Part shown: piece after piece, positions 14,401-26,400 of the stretch
Layout of the letters: each line of letters starts with the position of its first letter
How positions within the stretch are numbered: position 1 is the stretch's first letter
Assembly (NCBI RefSeq): GCF_951801035.1
Contig: NZ_CATOKT010000009.1
Length of the DNA: 64,000 bases
Direction: 5' to 3' (one strand)
DNA from: Adlercreutzia sp910585575
Lineage (GTDB): Bacteria > Actinomycetota > Coriobacteriia > Coriobacteriales > Eggerthellaceae
Notes under the pieces: generated by a model
Told to the model about the DNA's origin: nothing
The model's input: the letters and a program-made list of their open reading frames with translations, nothing else
The model's database searches: none
Made by a program: the position numbers and the translations under genes

Positions 14401-17400
14401 ACGCCCTCGAAGGTGACACCCTGGGCGATGCCCAGCTTCATGGAGGTCATCTTCTGGTCGTAGGCCGCGTGCACCGCATCGGCACGGCGCTGGTCCACGC
14501 CCACCTTCGACTGGTCGTAGGCCACAGGCTCCACATTGATGGTGCTCGTGGTAACCACCAGGGCCGCGTCGACGCCATTGGCGTGATCGGCCTCGATGCG
14601 CTCGACGGTCAGGTCCTTGTCATCGGCATTGGCGTACAGGTCGGCCTGGCCGATGGACTTCTGCGTGGGCGAGTAGTTGTAGTACTCCTCCGGGAAGGTG
14701 AAGCGCAGGCGATAGCGACCGGGCTCCAGGTCGGAGAAGATGTAGTAGCCGGGGTTGCCGTAGTAGTCGGTTTCCGTGGTGAACGTGTAGGGCGCGCCAG
14801 AGTCGGCGTTGATGAGGTTGCCAAGGAAGTCGCGCTCGGGCTCGCCGGTACGGGCGTTGCACACGACCCAGCGGTCCTGCCAGCCCGTGGACTGGTTGTT
14901 CATCAGGCGCGTGGCCTCGCCGTCACGGTTCACGGGGACGCCGTACTCGTTCAGCAGCTCCACCTTCACGCCGTTGATACCCGGATCGTCGGCCTCAAGG
15001 TCGTAGTCCAGGTCGGTCAAGCGGTTCTGAGTGCGGCCGTTCTTGTCGGTGTACACCGAGTTGTCGAAGCGGTTGCCCTCGGCATCCACACCGCGCAGCA
15101 GCTTGCGGCCGTTGAGGGATTCCTGGTAGGCGCTCGTGGCCGGGTTGCCGTCCTCGTCCACCAGCTTGCCGTCCACCGTCTGCAGCTTCTTGCCGTCAGC
15201 GCTCAAGGTGTCGTCCTCGGAGGTGCCGGACCAGTCGGGATCGAGCCACACATAGTCGCCGATGTAGCCGCGGTTGTCCGGGGCATCGATGAAGGCGCCG
15301 GCCTTCACGTTCTCCTCGAAGTACCACGAGCTGAAGTCGTTGGAGTCGGTCTGGTTCACGCGATCCAGGAAGCTGTTCCACTGGATAACGGAGCGCATCT
15401 CGTTGGCACGGGCCAGCTTCTTGTCATGCTCAGCCTTCTCCGCATCGTTCATGGAGTCGTAGGTGTTCTTGTCCACAGAGGTGAACAGGTCCACGTTCGG
15501 ATCGCCGGTCTTGGTACCCACGAACTTGGGCAGGTTGAGCGGCGCCTTCAAGTCGTAGACCAGGCGCAGGTAGCCGCGCTCGCGCACGTAGTCCTCGGCC
15601 TTGGGCTGAGCCCAGATGGCGCGCAGACCGCGAGTCAGCTCCTCTTCCTCTTCGGGATACAGCTTCACGTAGTCCTTCAGCTCGGAGAGCTTGATCAGCT
15701 TGTAGCCGCGCTTCACCGAGTCCTCGGACTGCACGATGTCTCCGTTGTCGTCGGCACGGCCGTACTGCACGCTCTGGAACTCCTCGAAACGGTAGTTCTC
15801 GTGCTCGATGACGTCCTCGGGATCCTCCGGGTAGTTCTCGCCCAGCTCGGTCCACTCCATGAACTTGTAGGTCCACAGCAGCTTGTCCACGTCGGCCAGC
15901 TTGATCTTGCCCGTGCTGTCCTTCTCGTAGGGGCCGACCCAGATGTTCACCTCGGAGCCGTCACGCAGCTCCTGGCCATCGGCCGGCATATTCTTGTCAG
16001 CGGAGCTGAAGCGCTTCACCTTGATGGAGTCCAGATCCTTCAGCCAGCCGGCCCACTGCGAGTTACGGTAGTTCGGCTGGGTGGGCGACTCGCCGTTGTG
16101 GATCTCGGTATCGCCCTCGAAGGGCAGGATGTCGTAGATGACGTTGTTCGAGTACAGACGCGCCTTCGTGTCATCGCGCTCGGGGTTAACCGTGCTTGCG
16201 TAGTAGCTGTACTGCGTACCCTCGGGAACCGGGGCGGCGCCGCCGGTCAGCTCGGTCACCAAGTTCTCCATCTGAGAGGTGGTGGTCTTGGTGGAGGACA
16301 CGTTGGCGTCCTCAGTGAACTCCAGGGCTTTCAGCTGCATCATGACCATGGACTGGCTGGTCTGGCCGTCCAAGTTCACGTCGCGGGTGTCGGACACCAG
16401 GCCGCGGGTAGAGCCGTCGTTGTCGGTGTTGCTGGGCGTGTAGGGCTTGAAGTTGCCCGGCTTGTAGCCATAGCCGGCGGTAGTCAGCAGGTCCTCGAAC
16501 AGCATGTCGGAGGATTCCTTCTGAATGGGCATGATCAGCTCGATGACGATGCCCTGACCCGGATCGAGGATGCCGCGGTCGGTTTCGGTCACCTGGATGA
16601 TGTTGCCGCTCTCGTCCTCCTTGTCCTTAGTGGTCTGCTCGCCGGTAAAGCGCCAGTTCATCATCTTACGGTTGTAGTTCGAGCCCGCTTCGACGCTGGC
16701 CGCCTTATCGGCCATGTTGAAGGCACTGCCGATGGAGGGCTGGTTCATGCGCGGTGTGGAAGAGATCTGCTGGAGAAGGGGATCGGCCACCTCCAGGTAG
16801 TCGGTCATCTCCGCCACGTAGTAAGTCCACATGGGCGTCTTGCCGTCCAGATTCGGATGGCCCTTCTTGCCCGCGGCCTGGGACTCGTAGCCCCAGTCAA
16901 ACCAGTCGTACTTCTTCTTCTCGCCCTCCGGCAGATTCCAGTCGTCCAGAATCTGCTGGTACGGGACGTAGTTCAGCTTGGTGTCGTCCATATCCACCGA
17001 GGCGCCGAAGCCCTCGATGAAGGGCAGGATCTGGGAGATCTGCGGATTGGCGCAGTAGTCCTGATCGTAGCCCTTGAATCCCAGGGCCTTCATCTGCTTG
17101 TCGGACAGGTTCGACAGGATGATCTTGTAGCGCATCATGCGCGACGAGCCCTTGTCGATGGTGGAGGCACCGGTGACCCACTTGTAGCCGTTGTTGTTGG
17201 AGCCGGCGTAGTAGCCCTGGATGATCTCCAGCGCCAGTACGGGACTCTCGGGCGTACGGATGAAGCCGGCGCGGCTGCGCTCGGTCTCCACGTACTTGGT
17301 GTCGTCGTAGCGCGGCGTGGCGGACACGAAGTGGTTCACGTGCACGTCGGGGTCCACCTCGGTGGGCGGCGCCTCAGGAGCGCCAGCCAGCGAACCCTGG

Positions 17401-20400
17401 CCCACGGCCGGCGTGTTCACCAGCGACGTCGAGAACTGGATCATCGGCGCGGCGTTGGTGACGCCCGGCTGCATGGACACCGTCGTGTTCGGATAGTAGT
17501 TGCCGGCGGCGTCGAGGATCTGCACCTTGCCGGCATCGTTGGTGCGGTAGCCCCAGCCCACATTCAGGCGCAGCGGGTCGAAGTCGTCGGCCTCCTGCTT
17601 GCCCTGGGTGGGAATTTCCTTGTCGTTGGTGTCATAGAGCTTCTTGTCGGAATCGGCCACCGCGTCCACGTCCAGGCGGAAGCCGTGGGGCACAGCCACC
17701 TTGGTGGACAGGGTGTCGTCATCCACGCGCGGGTTGCTCGCCGGCACAGCCTTGATGACCCAGCGGATCTGGCGCACCTCGCAGCCCGGATAGTCGTCCA
17801 GGAACGAGTCGTCGATGGTCTCGTTGCGCTTGTCGGAGATAGCGTAGCCGTTCACATCGCCGATCTGCACCCAGCGCTGCTGCACCGCCGTGTTGCCGTC
17901 GGTGGAGTCGCCGATCTCGTTCAGATCGTCCTCGCCGTACCAGTAGTCGCGGTCGGCGTCGGAGCCAGCCAGGGCGAAGTTCTCATGGTCGTTGTACAAC
18001 GGGCCGTTCTGCTCGTTGTAGGCGCTGACGGCCTCGTTGCGATCCACGGACACCACGCGGGCGAACATGAACAGGCGCAGCTGGGTCTCCGTCTCGGCAG
18101 CCTTGTTAGTGCCGGTGCGCTTCACGGCGAAGTCGAGGTCCACCACGCCGTTCTCATCCACCATGTTGCCCGTGGCGTCGGGGTGGAAGGTCATGGGTAC
18201 CATGACGGTATTGCCCTCGTCGTCAACGACGATGTCGCCGGTCTCCTCGTCCACCTTCGGAATATCGGTGGTGTAGGTGCCGTTCGTGAGCGAAATGGGC
18301 TGGCCCTTGTAGGTGTAGCTGGTGGTGTACTCGCTGCCAGGCACCTCCCACACGCCAGTGGACACGCTCTGGAACGACGAGCGAATACGGCCGAGCGCGT
18401 ACTCCTTCGACTCGAAGGGAGCGTTGTGCACGGTCATGGCGTTGTCGCCCGCGTTCACTCCGGACGTGGCCCAGAAGGGCACCTGCCAGTCCACCATGAA
18501 GGTATTCACGGCACCACCGGTGTTGATGGCCTGGGTGACGTAGAAGTTGTTGGAGCCCTTCAGCTGCACGTCCTGGCCGGTGTACACGTTCATGTCGGCG
18601 TTGTAGATCAGGCTGCGCAGCTTCTCGGTGTCGGCGCGAACGCTGACCGAAGGCTTGCGGATGCGGAACGTGCCCGAGGTGGCCGTGACGTACAGGTCGT
18701 CCAGGTCCTTATCGCGGTCGTAGTTCAGGTTCTGGTACTGATGGTCCTCGGCCTTCTCGCCGGCGCGATAGAAGCGGTTAACCGACTGGCCGTGGAATGA
18801 GGTACCGATGAGGGTCTTGGCGATGTCCTCCATCTTCGGCTTCGAGGCCGAAGCGCCGGGCTTCACGTCGTCTTCCTTGAGGTCGCCGTTCTCATCCTTG
18901 CCGAAGCCGGTATTGGCGCCCGGAGTCAGACCCTCGCCGGTGCCGTCGTAGATGTGATCCCAGGCGGCGTCGTTCGGGTCATCGGACAGCCAGTTCAGCT
19001 TCGTCTCGTGGGCCGTGGCGTACACCTGCGACTCATCGCCGTCCCAGGCGTTGATGGCGGCCATCTGCTCCTTGTAGCTGACCAGCTCGCCGTCGTTGTA
19101 GAGGCTCTCGTCCATGGCGGTGTCCTCGTCGCCCAGGTTGTCCAGGCGCGTCTTCACCTTCAAGGTCATGGAATCGCCGTAGCCCAGGTAGCCGTCGGCG
19201 TGAGCACCGGCATAGTAGGCGTTCAGCAAGCTGTCGAACTCGGCGAACTCGGAGTCGGTGGCATCGTCGGGCGCGGCAATCTCGAAAACCACTACTTCTT
19301 GGTCGTGGCCATGGGCCTTCTGGGTGGTGTAGGAGCCCACACCCTGGTTCTCCTCGGTCGAGCCGGAGAGCACGTCGTTGATAAGGTTGCGGCTGGCCAC
19401 AGTATCGAGCGGGTTGTCCTTGTCGGCCTTGCCGTAGTGCGCGTTATCCTTGGCGCCGCGGCTGGCGATGGAACCGGTGGTGGCGTAGGAGTTGTCGCCG
19501 TAATTCGGCTGATAGGTGACCTTCACCGTCCAGCCCTTGTCCAGCAGCTGCTGGGGCGTCAGGCGCTCCACCTTCATGACGGCCTGGCCCTTGGCAGTGT
19601 CGGCCTCGGTAGCGCCCTTGATCTCCTTGCCCTCAGCGTCGACGACCCACTCTTCCTTGGTCAGGTCGGCCGTGGTGGCATGACGGTCCTTGTAGGTGCG
19701 CTCGACGTAGAAGGCGTAGTCGTCATCGGTGTAGCCCAAGGTGGCATCCTGGCCGATCCATTTGTAGTTCTTCTTGTCCCTCTGCGCCAGCTCCTTGTCG
19801 TCGGTAAGCATGCGGTCGTCGTAGAACGTCACCTGGCTGGGCAGGTGCAGCGCGTACACCAGCTTGGCATGCTTCAGGTTGCCCTGAGCCTCGATGATGT
19901 CGGTGTACTCCGTCGGGTCGAGCGCATCGGCATTGTTCAGGATGGTGGCGGCGAACCAGGGGTTCTGGTTGTACTGCCAAGCATCCTTTTCCGTCGAGGG
20001 CACGAACAGGCTCTCGTGCTCGATCCAGTTGTTGTCCATACCGAACTGCTCGAGGAACGTCGGATCGTACTTGATGTTGTTGTACAGGAAGTACTCATCA
20101 TTCTTGGCCACCCAAGCCAGAGTACGGCCGGACACGCTGTAGAACGGGTTCTGGATGATGAACGGATCACCGTTCTCATCAGTGGCCACGGGATCCTTCA
20201 GCGGGATCTTGAAGTCCACCGAACGGGTGGTGGAGATACGGATGTCGCTGACCGTCTGGTCGCGGCGGAACTCGAACAGCTCGTACTCATCGGGCGTGCG
20301 CGGCGGCTCCTCCTCTTTCACGCGGATAAGCTCGACGGGCACGTACAGGTCGGTGCCGTTGCTGGTCATCTTCACGTACAGCTGGTCGGCCTCGGCCTCC

Positions 20401-23400
20401 AGGTAGTCGCCCAGCTTCACGGCGCTGCTGTCCAGCTTGGTGAAGGCCGAGGCGTTCTTACCCTCGTCGTTGATGTAGTTGGCAGACTTCTCCACCACCA
20501 CGCCGTCCTCCACCACGCGCACGGTGCCGGACTTGTTGCCATCGGCAATGCCGTCGGGAATGTAGTAGGTGTAGAAGTCAGCACCCTCGGCGCCCATGCG
20601 GCCGAGCTCGGCGGCGACAGTGGCGGCATCCGGAGCCTTGTCGGCAGCCTTGTACTGGCCGAAGGTCTCCTTCACCTTGTCGCCGGTGGTGGTGTCGGTC
20701 AACGGCTTGCCGTTGGTGCCCAGCTTGTCCAGGGTTGTCTCGGTCAGCACGTAGTAGTTGTCGCCCACCTGGATCATGCGGCCGAAACCAGCCACGGTGT
20801 AGCTATAGCGCTGACGCGGCGCGATGTTCTTCTCGTACAGGTTGACCACCTTCTCGACGGTCTGGCCGTCAACGGTCACCTTCTCGTACAGGGTGGGAGC
20901 ATCGGGCGTGTACTTCTTCAGGTAGTCCTTGATGTTGGCCGCGGTCAGCGACACCGGCACCTCGGTGACTTGCTCGATGTACTGGGGCACGTCGGGCTGC
21001 TCCTCGCCGCCGCCTTCGCCGCCTTCGCCGCCCTCGCCAGCGCCGTCGGCGCCGCGGGCCGCCGGGGTCTGATCGCCCTCGCCAGAGCCGTCGCCAGAAC
21101 CATCGCCGTCACCGTCGCCGTCATCCTTGTTGTCATTGTCGGGATCGGGCGGAATGTAATCGGGATTCGGAACGAGCTCGGTCTTCTTGATGTAGAAGTT
21201 CACACCGGCCACGGCATGCACCTCGGTCTCGCCCTCGTAGGTGAAGGCGTAGTCGTCGAAGTCGCCCCAAGGCAGCGCCGCCAGCTTCGCGGCCACGTAC
21301 ACTTCCTTGCCGTTCATCAGCTGCTTCACGTAAGTCGTGGGAGCCGTGGGACCGGCATAGTGAGCCAGCTCGGTCTCGCTGTTCAACGCCAGGGTCTTGA
21401 AGCGGCCCGTGGCATCGTCCAGGGTGTAGAAGGTGGCACCCACGGCGCTCTCGGCCGGCACGGCCTCGGGCTTGTAGTCGAAGTAGCTGTAGGGATGGAC
21501 CTCTGCCTCTTCCTGCTTCTTGTTCTTGTACAGGGTAACGGGCACGAAGGCATCGCCGTCGCCCACGTACAGCTTCTGCTTGCCGGACAGGAACTTGTCA
21601 AGCTCGGCCTCGGTGTGGGCTACCTCGTCGTACTCTTCCTCCAAACGGTAGTACTTGGTGTTCTCATCAATATCGATAGTGGACTTGTCCTTTTCGACGT
21701 ACTTGCCGTCCTCGATGACGTAGACGGTGCCGTCGTAGTCCTTGTCGCACTCGATGTAGATCTCGCGCTTAGTGAAGAAGGTCTGGCCCACAGCGCTCTC
21801 GGGCGGCGCGCCCGCGATAACGGTTCCGTAGGTAACGCGCTTGGTGCGCTTGTAGGTCTCGGTCAGCACCAGCTTGCCGCCGGCATCGCAATCGCCGTCG
21901 TAGAGGTTGGCCTCAGTCAGGTCCACCTCGCCGGTCAGCTGGGACAGGTTGAAGGTCTTCTTCAGCGACCAGTCGACTTTGCCCTCCTTGTAGGACTTCA
22001 GCGTCAGCGTGACGGTGTGACCCGACACCACGCGCTTGGCATAGCTCTGCATGACCTTGTTGGCATCGCGGCTGACCATCTCGGTGACCACGTCGCCGTT
22101 GGCCTTCTGGGTCTCGGTAACCGTGATGAGGTCGTTGTGGTTGGTGTCGCGCATGATACGCGTGGTCACCATTTCGTTGTTGACCCACTGCACGTGCGGA
22201 GCCAGAATGACCGAGCCGTCCACATTGATGATGGCGCCCTCGTCGGCACCGTCGCCGGTAGTGGTGGTACCGGGCACGAAGGCGTCGCCCAGGGCGTCCT
22301 TGTCGCCGTAGTTCTTGTTCGTGTCGCTCGGACGGTTCAGCGGGTTGGCCTCCACCTCGTAAGACACGTTCAGCGTCGGCACCTTGGTGCGCAGCTTCAC
22401 CGTGGAGTACACGCCCGTATCGTCATGGACACGGGCCGTGCCCGTCACGCGGTTCACGAAGTTCTCAGTGTGCTGGGTAAGCGTGTCGCCGGCGCGGTTC
22501 AGCGCGTTGGTGGTGGCACGGGACAGGCCGTAGGCGTTGGCGGCGAAGTCGTAGTCGCCCACCTGGAGGCCCTTGCCCTGGACAAGCGGCGTGGTCAGGA
22601 ACTCGCCGTACATGTCGCGGTTCAGCTCGTCGGTGCCCACCAGCGGCAGGGCGGCCGGAGCCACCGCGCCCAGGGACTGGCTGCTACGAGTACTGCCGGT
22701 GCGCTCGGTGTACTGGCCGTTGAAGCCCACCAGGTAGTTGTAGCGTAGCTTCTCGGCAGTGTTAGCGCCGGTGACCAAATCGCCCACCTTGATGAACTTC
22801 GCGGGAATGAAGCCCTCGGTATGAGGTGTGGCCGTAAACTCATGGCCGCAGCTGCAGAGCGCCGTGTAGGTGTAGTAGGTCGACTCGGTGGCATCCAGGC
22901 GCTTGTCGGCGGTATACCAGCCCGTGGACTTGTAAATGTTGTTATAAGTGTTGGAGTTGATGGTGGACCAGTTGGTGTGGTTGGCACGGAAGGCCAACCA
23001 GGTCAGCTTCTTGTCGCGAGTCAGCTGAGCCTCGGCGCCCACGGTGAAGGGGTTGGCCGTGCCGGCGTTCACCACGGTGGTGGTGCCCGTGCCCGTGGAC
23101 TGCTCCAGGCGGTTGGCCGCGCTGGCGTTGGCCACGGTGATGTCCTCGTCGGTCAGGTACTTGTAGCCGTCGACCTTCGAGGTAACGAACACGCGGATGT
23201 TCTCGTAGCTCTTGGTCATCGACGACGGATCCAGGCCCATCTTCGGCTCGTCGTAGGTGAGCACGTTGAACTTGAACGTGTCCATACCGTTGTTCACGAT
23301 CTGGGTGACCAGATCGTTTGGATCGTTGTAGCCGTCGGCCTTGGGCTCAAAGCGCAGCACGTAGCGCCACTCCGACGAGCCGGAGTCGGTGGTGACGGGC

Positions 23401-26400
23401 TCGAAGGCGTAGGTGGCGTTCCAGTTGGCCTCTTTCCAGGCGCGGGTCATGTTGCCGTTCACGGAGTCCAGCTGCGTGTAGCCGGTGGCGTCGACGCCGT
23501 CGTAGGCCACATAGCCGTCAGCGTCGTCATCCACCGTGCCCGGCTGGGCCGAGGCCTGCACGAACAGGCTGCCCTTGAACGAGGCCACGTCGGCCGCGGG
23601 GATAGCCTCGTACTTGGCCTCCACGGCCTCGGCGGTTTTCTTGTACAGGGTGGTTCCGGCAGGCACCTGCGCGGCGTCGGTCACAGCCACGTAGGTATCC
23701 TTGCCATCCACCACGTCCTTCTTGAACAGCTCGAGACCCGTCGTGGACTCACCCTCGGCCAGAGCCTCGAACGTGGCGTCCTTGGCCTCGAAGTACTGGT
23801 AGAAGTAATGGGTGGCGTTGTTCAGCTTGTCGTAGTTGGTGGCATCGGCGCCCACGGTGTAGGCCAGATCCCAATCGTCCACGTTCAGCGTGTTGTTCGC
23901 CAGACCCTTGTTCTCGCCGGAGATAGTGTAGGGCTGGCCGGTGGTCTTCGAGTAGGGAGCCACGCCGTAGGGCAGCACCACGGTTACCACGGGCAGCGTG
24001 AGCGAGCCCTTCTGACCGCCGTCCACCGCGTAGTTGTTGTGGTACTTAGAGTTGTAGGTCGTGCCGTTGTGCACGTTGCCGGCGTTGTTGTACTGCCAGT
24101 AGAACGGCTGGTCGTTCAGCCAGTAGCGGTTCTCCACGTGCACGTTGATCTGACGGCGATCGGCTTCGGTATCAACGTAGTAGGTCTCGTTCACGGCACG
24201 CACGGCATCGGAGGTCTTGCCCACGGTGGGCTCGTACTCCGACACGGTGTTCCACACGCGCACCAGCGGCTTGCGCATCACGGCATGGGAACCGGTCTGG
24301 GCGTACAGGGTCTTGCCGCCCTTGAGGGCGTCGGTGTAGTTCACCTGCGAGGTGTTCGAGTCGTAGCCCGTAGCCGTCACGCGCAGGCCCATCTTGGCCA
24401 GGGCCTTCTGGGCATCGTTGGCCGCCAGCCCCTCATCGGTCATCACGGCGTTGTTAAGCACCGTGTAGCCGTTGATGGCGGGCATGTTCGGCGAGCCGTA
24501 GAACTGGCCGTACAGCGGAGCATGAACGCCCAGGCGACCCTTGGCGATAAGGGTCCAGGTGTAGTCCATGCCGAAGGGCTGCACGTTCTGACGGCGGCTG
24601 CGCAGGGCAGCATTGCCCTCGTACACGTCCACATCGTAGATCTGGTAGTAGGCGCTGGCGTTGAACGGCTTCTTGTCGGCCACGGCCGGGGCGCTCTCGT
24701 CCACATCCTCGGTGGCCGGGTCGTCTTCCACAGCAGCCGAGCCGGGCGTAGCGGCATCCAGAGTGCGGTCGATGTTCTCGGTGTCGTCCCACGGCGCGGT
24801 CAGCACGCGATCGTACCAGGCCTCGTCCTCGTTGTTGCCGAAGATACGGCTGCGCACGTTCACGTGCATCTTGTAGCCGCCCTTGGCATAGCACTCCGTC
24901 ATCGTAGTGGGATCGGGGTCGGTGCCGTTGGCGCCGTTGTCCACGGCGCGGCCGAACCACTTGCCCAGATCCTGCTTCACGGTCACCTTGATGACCCAGG
25001 GCTGGCTGGACTTCGTATAGGTTTCGCCGCGCATCTGAGCCGGATCGGCCACGATCTTGTCGCCGTCCATCTTGTCGGTACCACCCTGGCCCAGCACAGA
25101 GGGCTGGCCCGTGGCGCCGTTGATGGCGGTGTAGGTGGACACGTCCACGTTGCGCGAGTAATCGTTGGCGGCCGTCGTCACGTTGCCGGTACGGTAGGTG
25201 GCCGGATCCTGGCTGGTCGAGGGAGCGTCGTAGCCCTGATAGGTGCCGTAGGGCGTCTGGACGATCTCCACGTCGATCAGATCGGCGGGAATGGCCTCGT
25301 AGGTCTCGGCCACATAGGGCGCGCCGTCGTTGGCGGACTTGCCGACACCCTTGGAGATGCCGTTCACGCTCTTCAGCAGCTCGGCATCCACCTTCACGGT
25401 GCCGTCGTCGTTCAGCACGGGCTCCACACCGCGCGGCATGATGTAGGTGAACTCCACGCCGTCCAGATTGCGGTCGCCGTAGTTATAGGCGGTCAGCTGG
25501 CTGGTGTAGCTCTGGCCAAGCTCGAGGGCGTCCTCGTACTGACCGTACTCCACCTGCGGATCCTGCTGAATCTGATGCTGGGCCAGGTTGTTGCCGTAGT
25601 TGTTGTACACGTCCTTGTTCGGGTCGGTGTAGTTCACGTCCGCGCCCAGGCTGAAAGAGGTGTTGTTGGCACGGCTGCCCGAGGCGCTGGTGGACACCAG
25701 CGTGGGGCCGCTGTACTTGCGGGCGGCCTGGTAGTCGTCGTTGACGTTATCGGCGCCGGTACGGCTGTCGAAGTCGCTCACCATCTCGGAGGTGGTGGCC
25801 AGCCAGGCCTTCTGCATATGCAGGCGGGTCTGAGACCAGATCAGCGGCGTGGCCGACAGCTGATCGGCCGTCGTGTCGCTCATCAGCACCACCGTGTCCT
25901 GGGTCTTCGCAGCGTTGCCGCCGGTCATCGACGACAGGGCGTCGGCGATGCGGCTGGCCGTAACGAAGCGGAAGTAGTCGCGGGTGTAGCCCGTCGAGGC
26001 CGTGTTCTGAGACACGTAGCTGTACTGGTTCGGCAGCCCGGCCTTGGCCTCGGCCACGGTGTTGGTGGTGGCCGTGGGGGTGCCGGTCAGGTGGTAGCTC
26101 ACCTTCTGCTTGTTGTTGGCGGTGATCACGTCGGCGTCCATGAACAGGTTGTTCTTGCCCGAGGTGCCGCGATCGTAGGTGCTCAGGTTGATGCCGGAAG
26201 TATCCACCACGCTCTCGCCGATGGCGCCGCCCGTGCCCGTGGAATTGTTCGCGGTGCCCGGAATGAAGGCGTAGGCCTTCGCGAACATCTCGTAGGTGTC
26301 CACGTGCTTGGGCTTGTCGGCGCTGAAGGCCGACTCGCGCAGCAGCGAGTCCATGTCCATCAGCACGTTCTCGGTCATGAGGCGGTTCGTCTCCACGTTG

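Larger units (their letters stand above)
1..15310 (-). repeat. Array of 13 SdrD_B/Cna_B-like units at the visible end of the giant protein
   Basis: Unit starts carry the SdrD_B signature [IVL]-x-G-x-[VIL]-[WF]-x-D-x(2)-[YNF]-[DN]-G, most followed by Q-D-[ED]-[GD]-E-[PA]-G or an equivalent. Starts lie near 15.29, 13.82, 11.11, 9.83, 8.41, 7.19, 6.15, 5.21, 4.25, 3.34, 2.47, 1.56 and 0.79 kb. Within units there is a K/E-x-Q-W-[YF]-[YF] or ERYY strand, a D-G-x-Y-x-F-x-x-L-P-[ST] strand and a Y-x-[VL]-x-[VL] strand. This is the usual Ca2+-binding prealbumin-like stalk fold of Gram-positive adhesins. Units are 250-480 residues, longer than classical SdrD_B repeats of ~110, because each has an extra beta-rich half. 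The array continues past the left edge. Confidence 0.85.
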
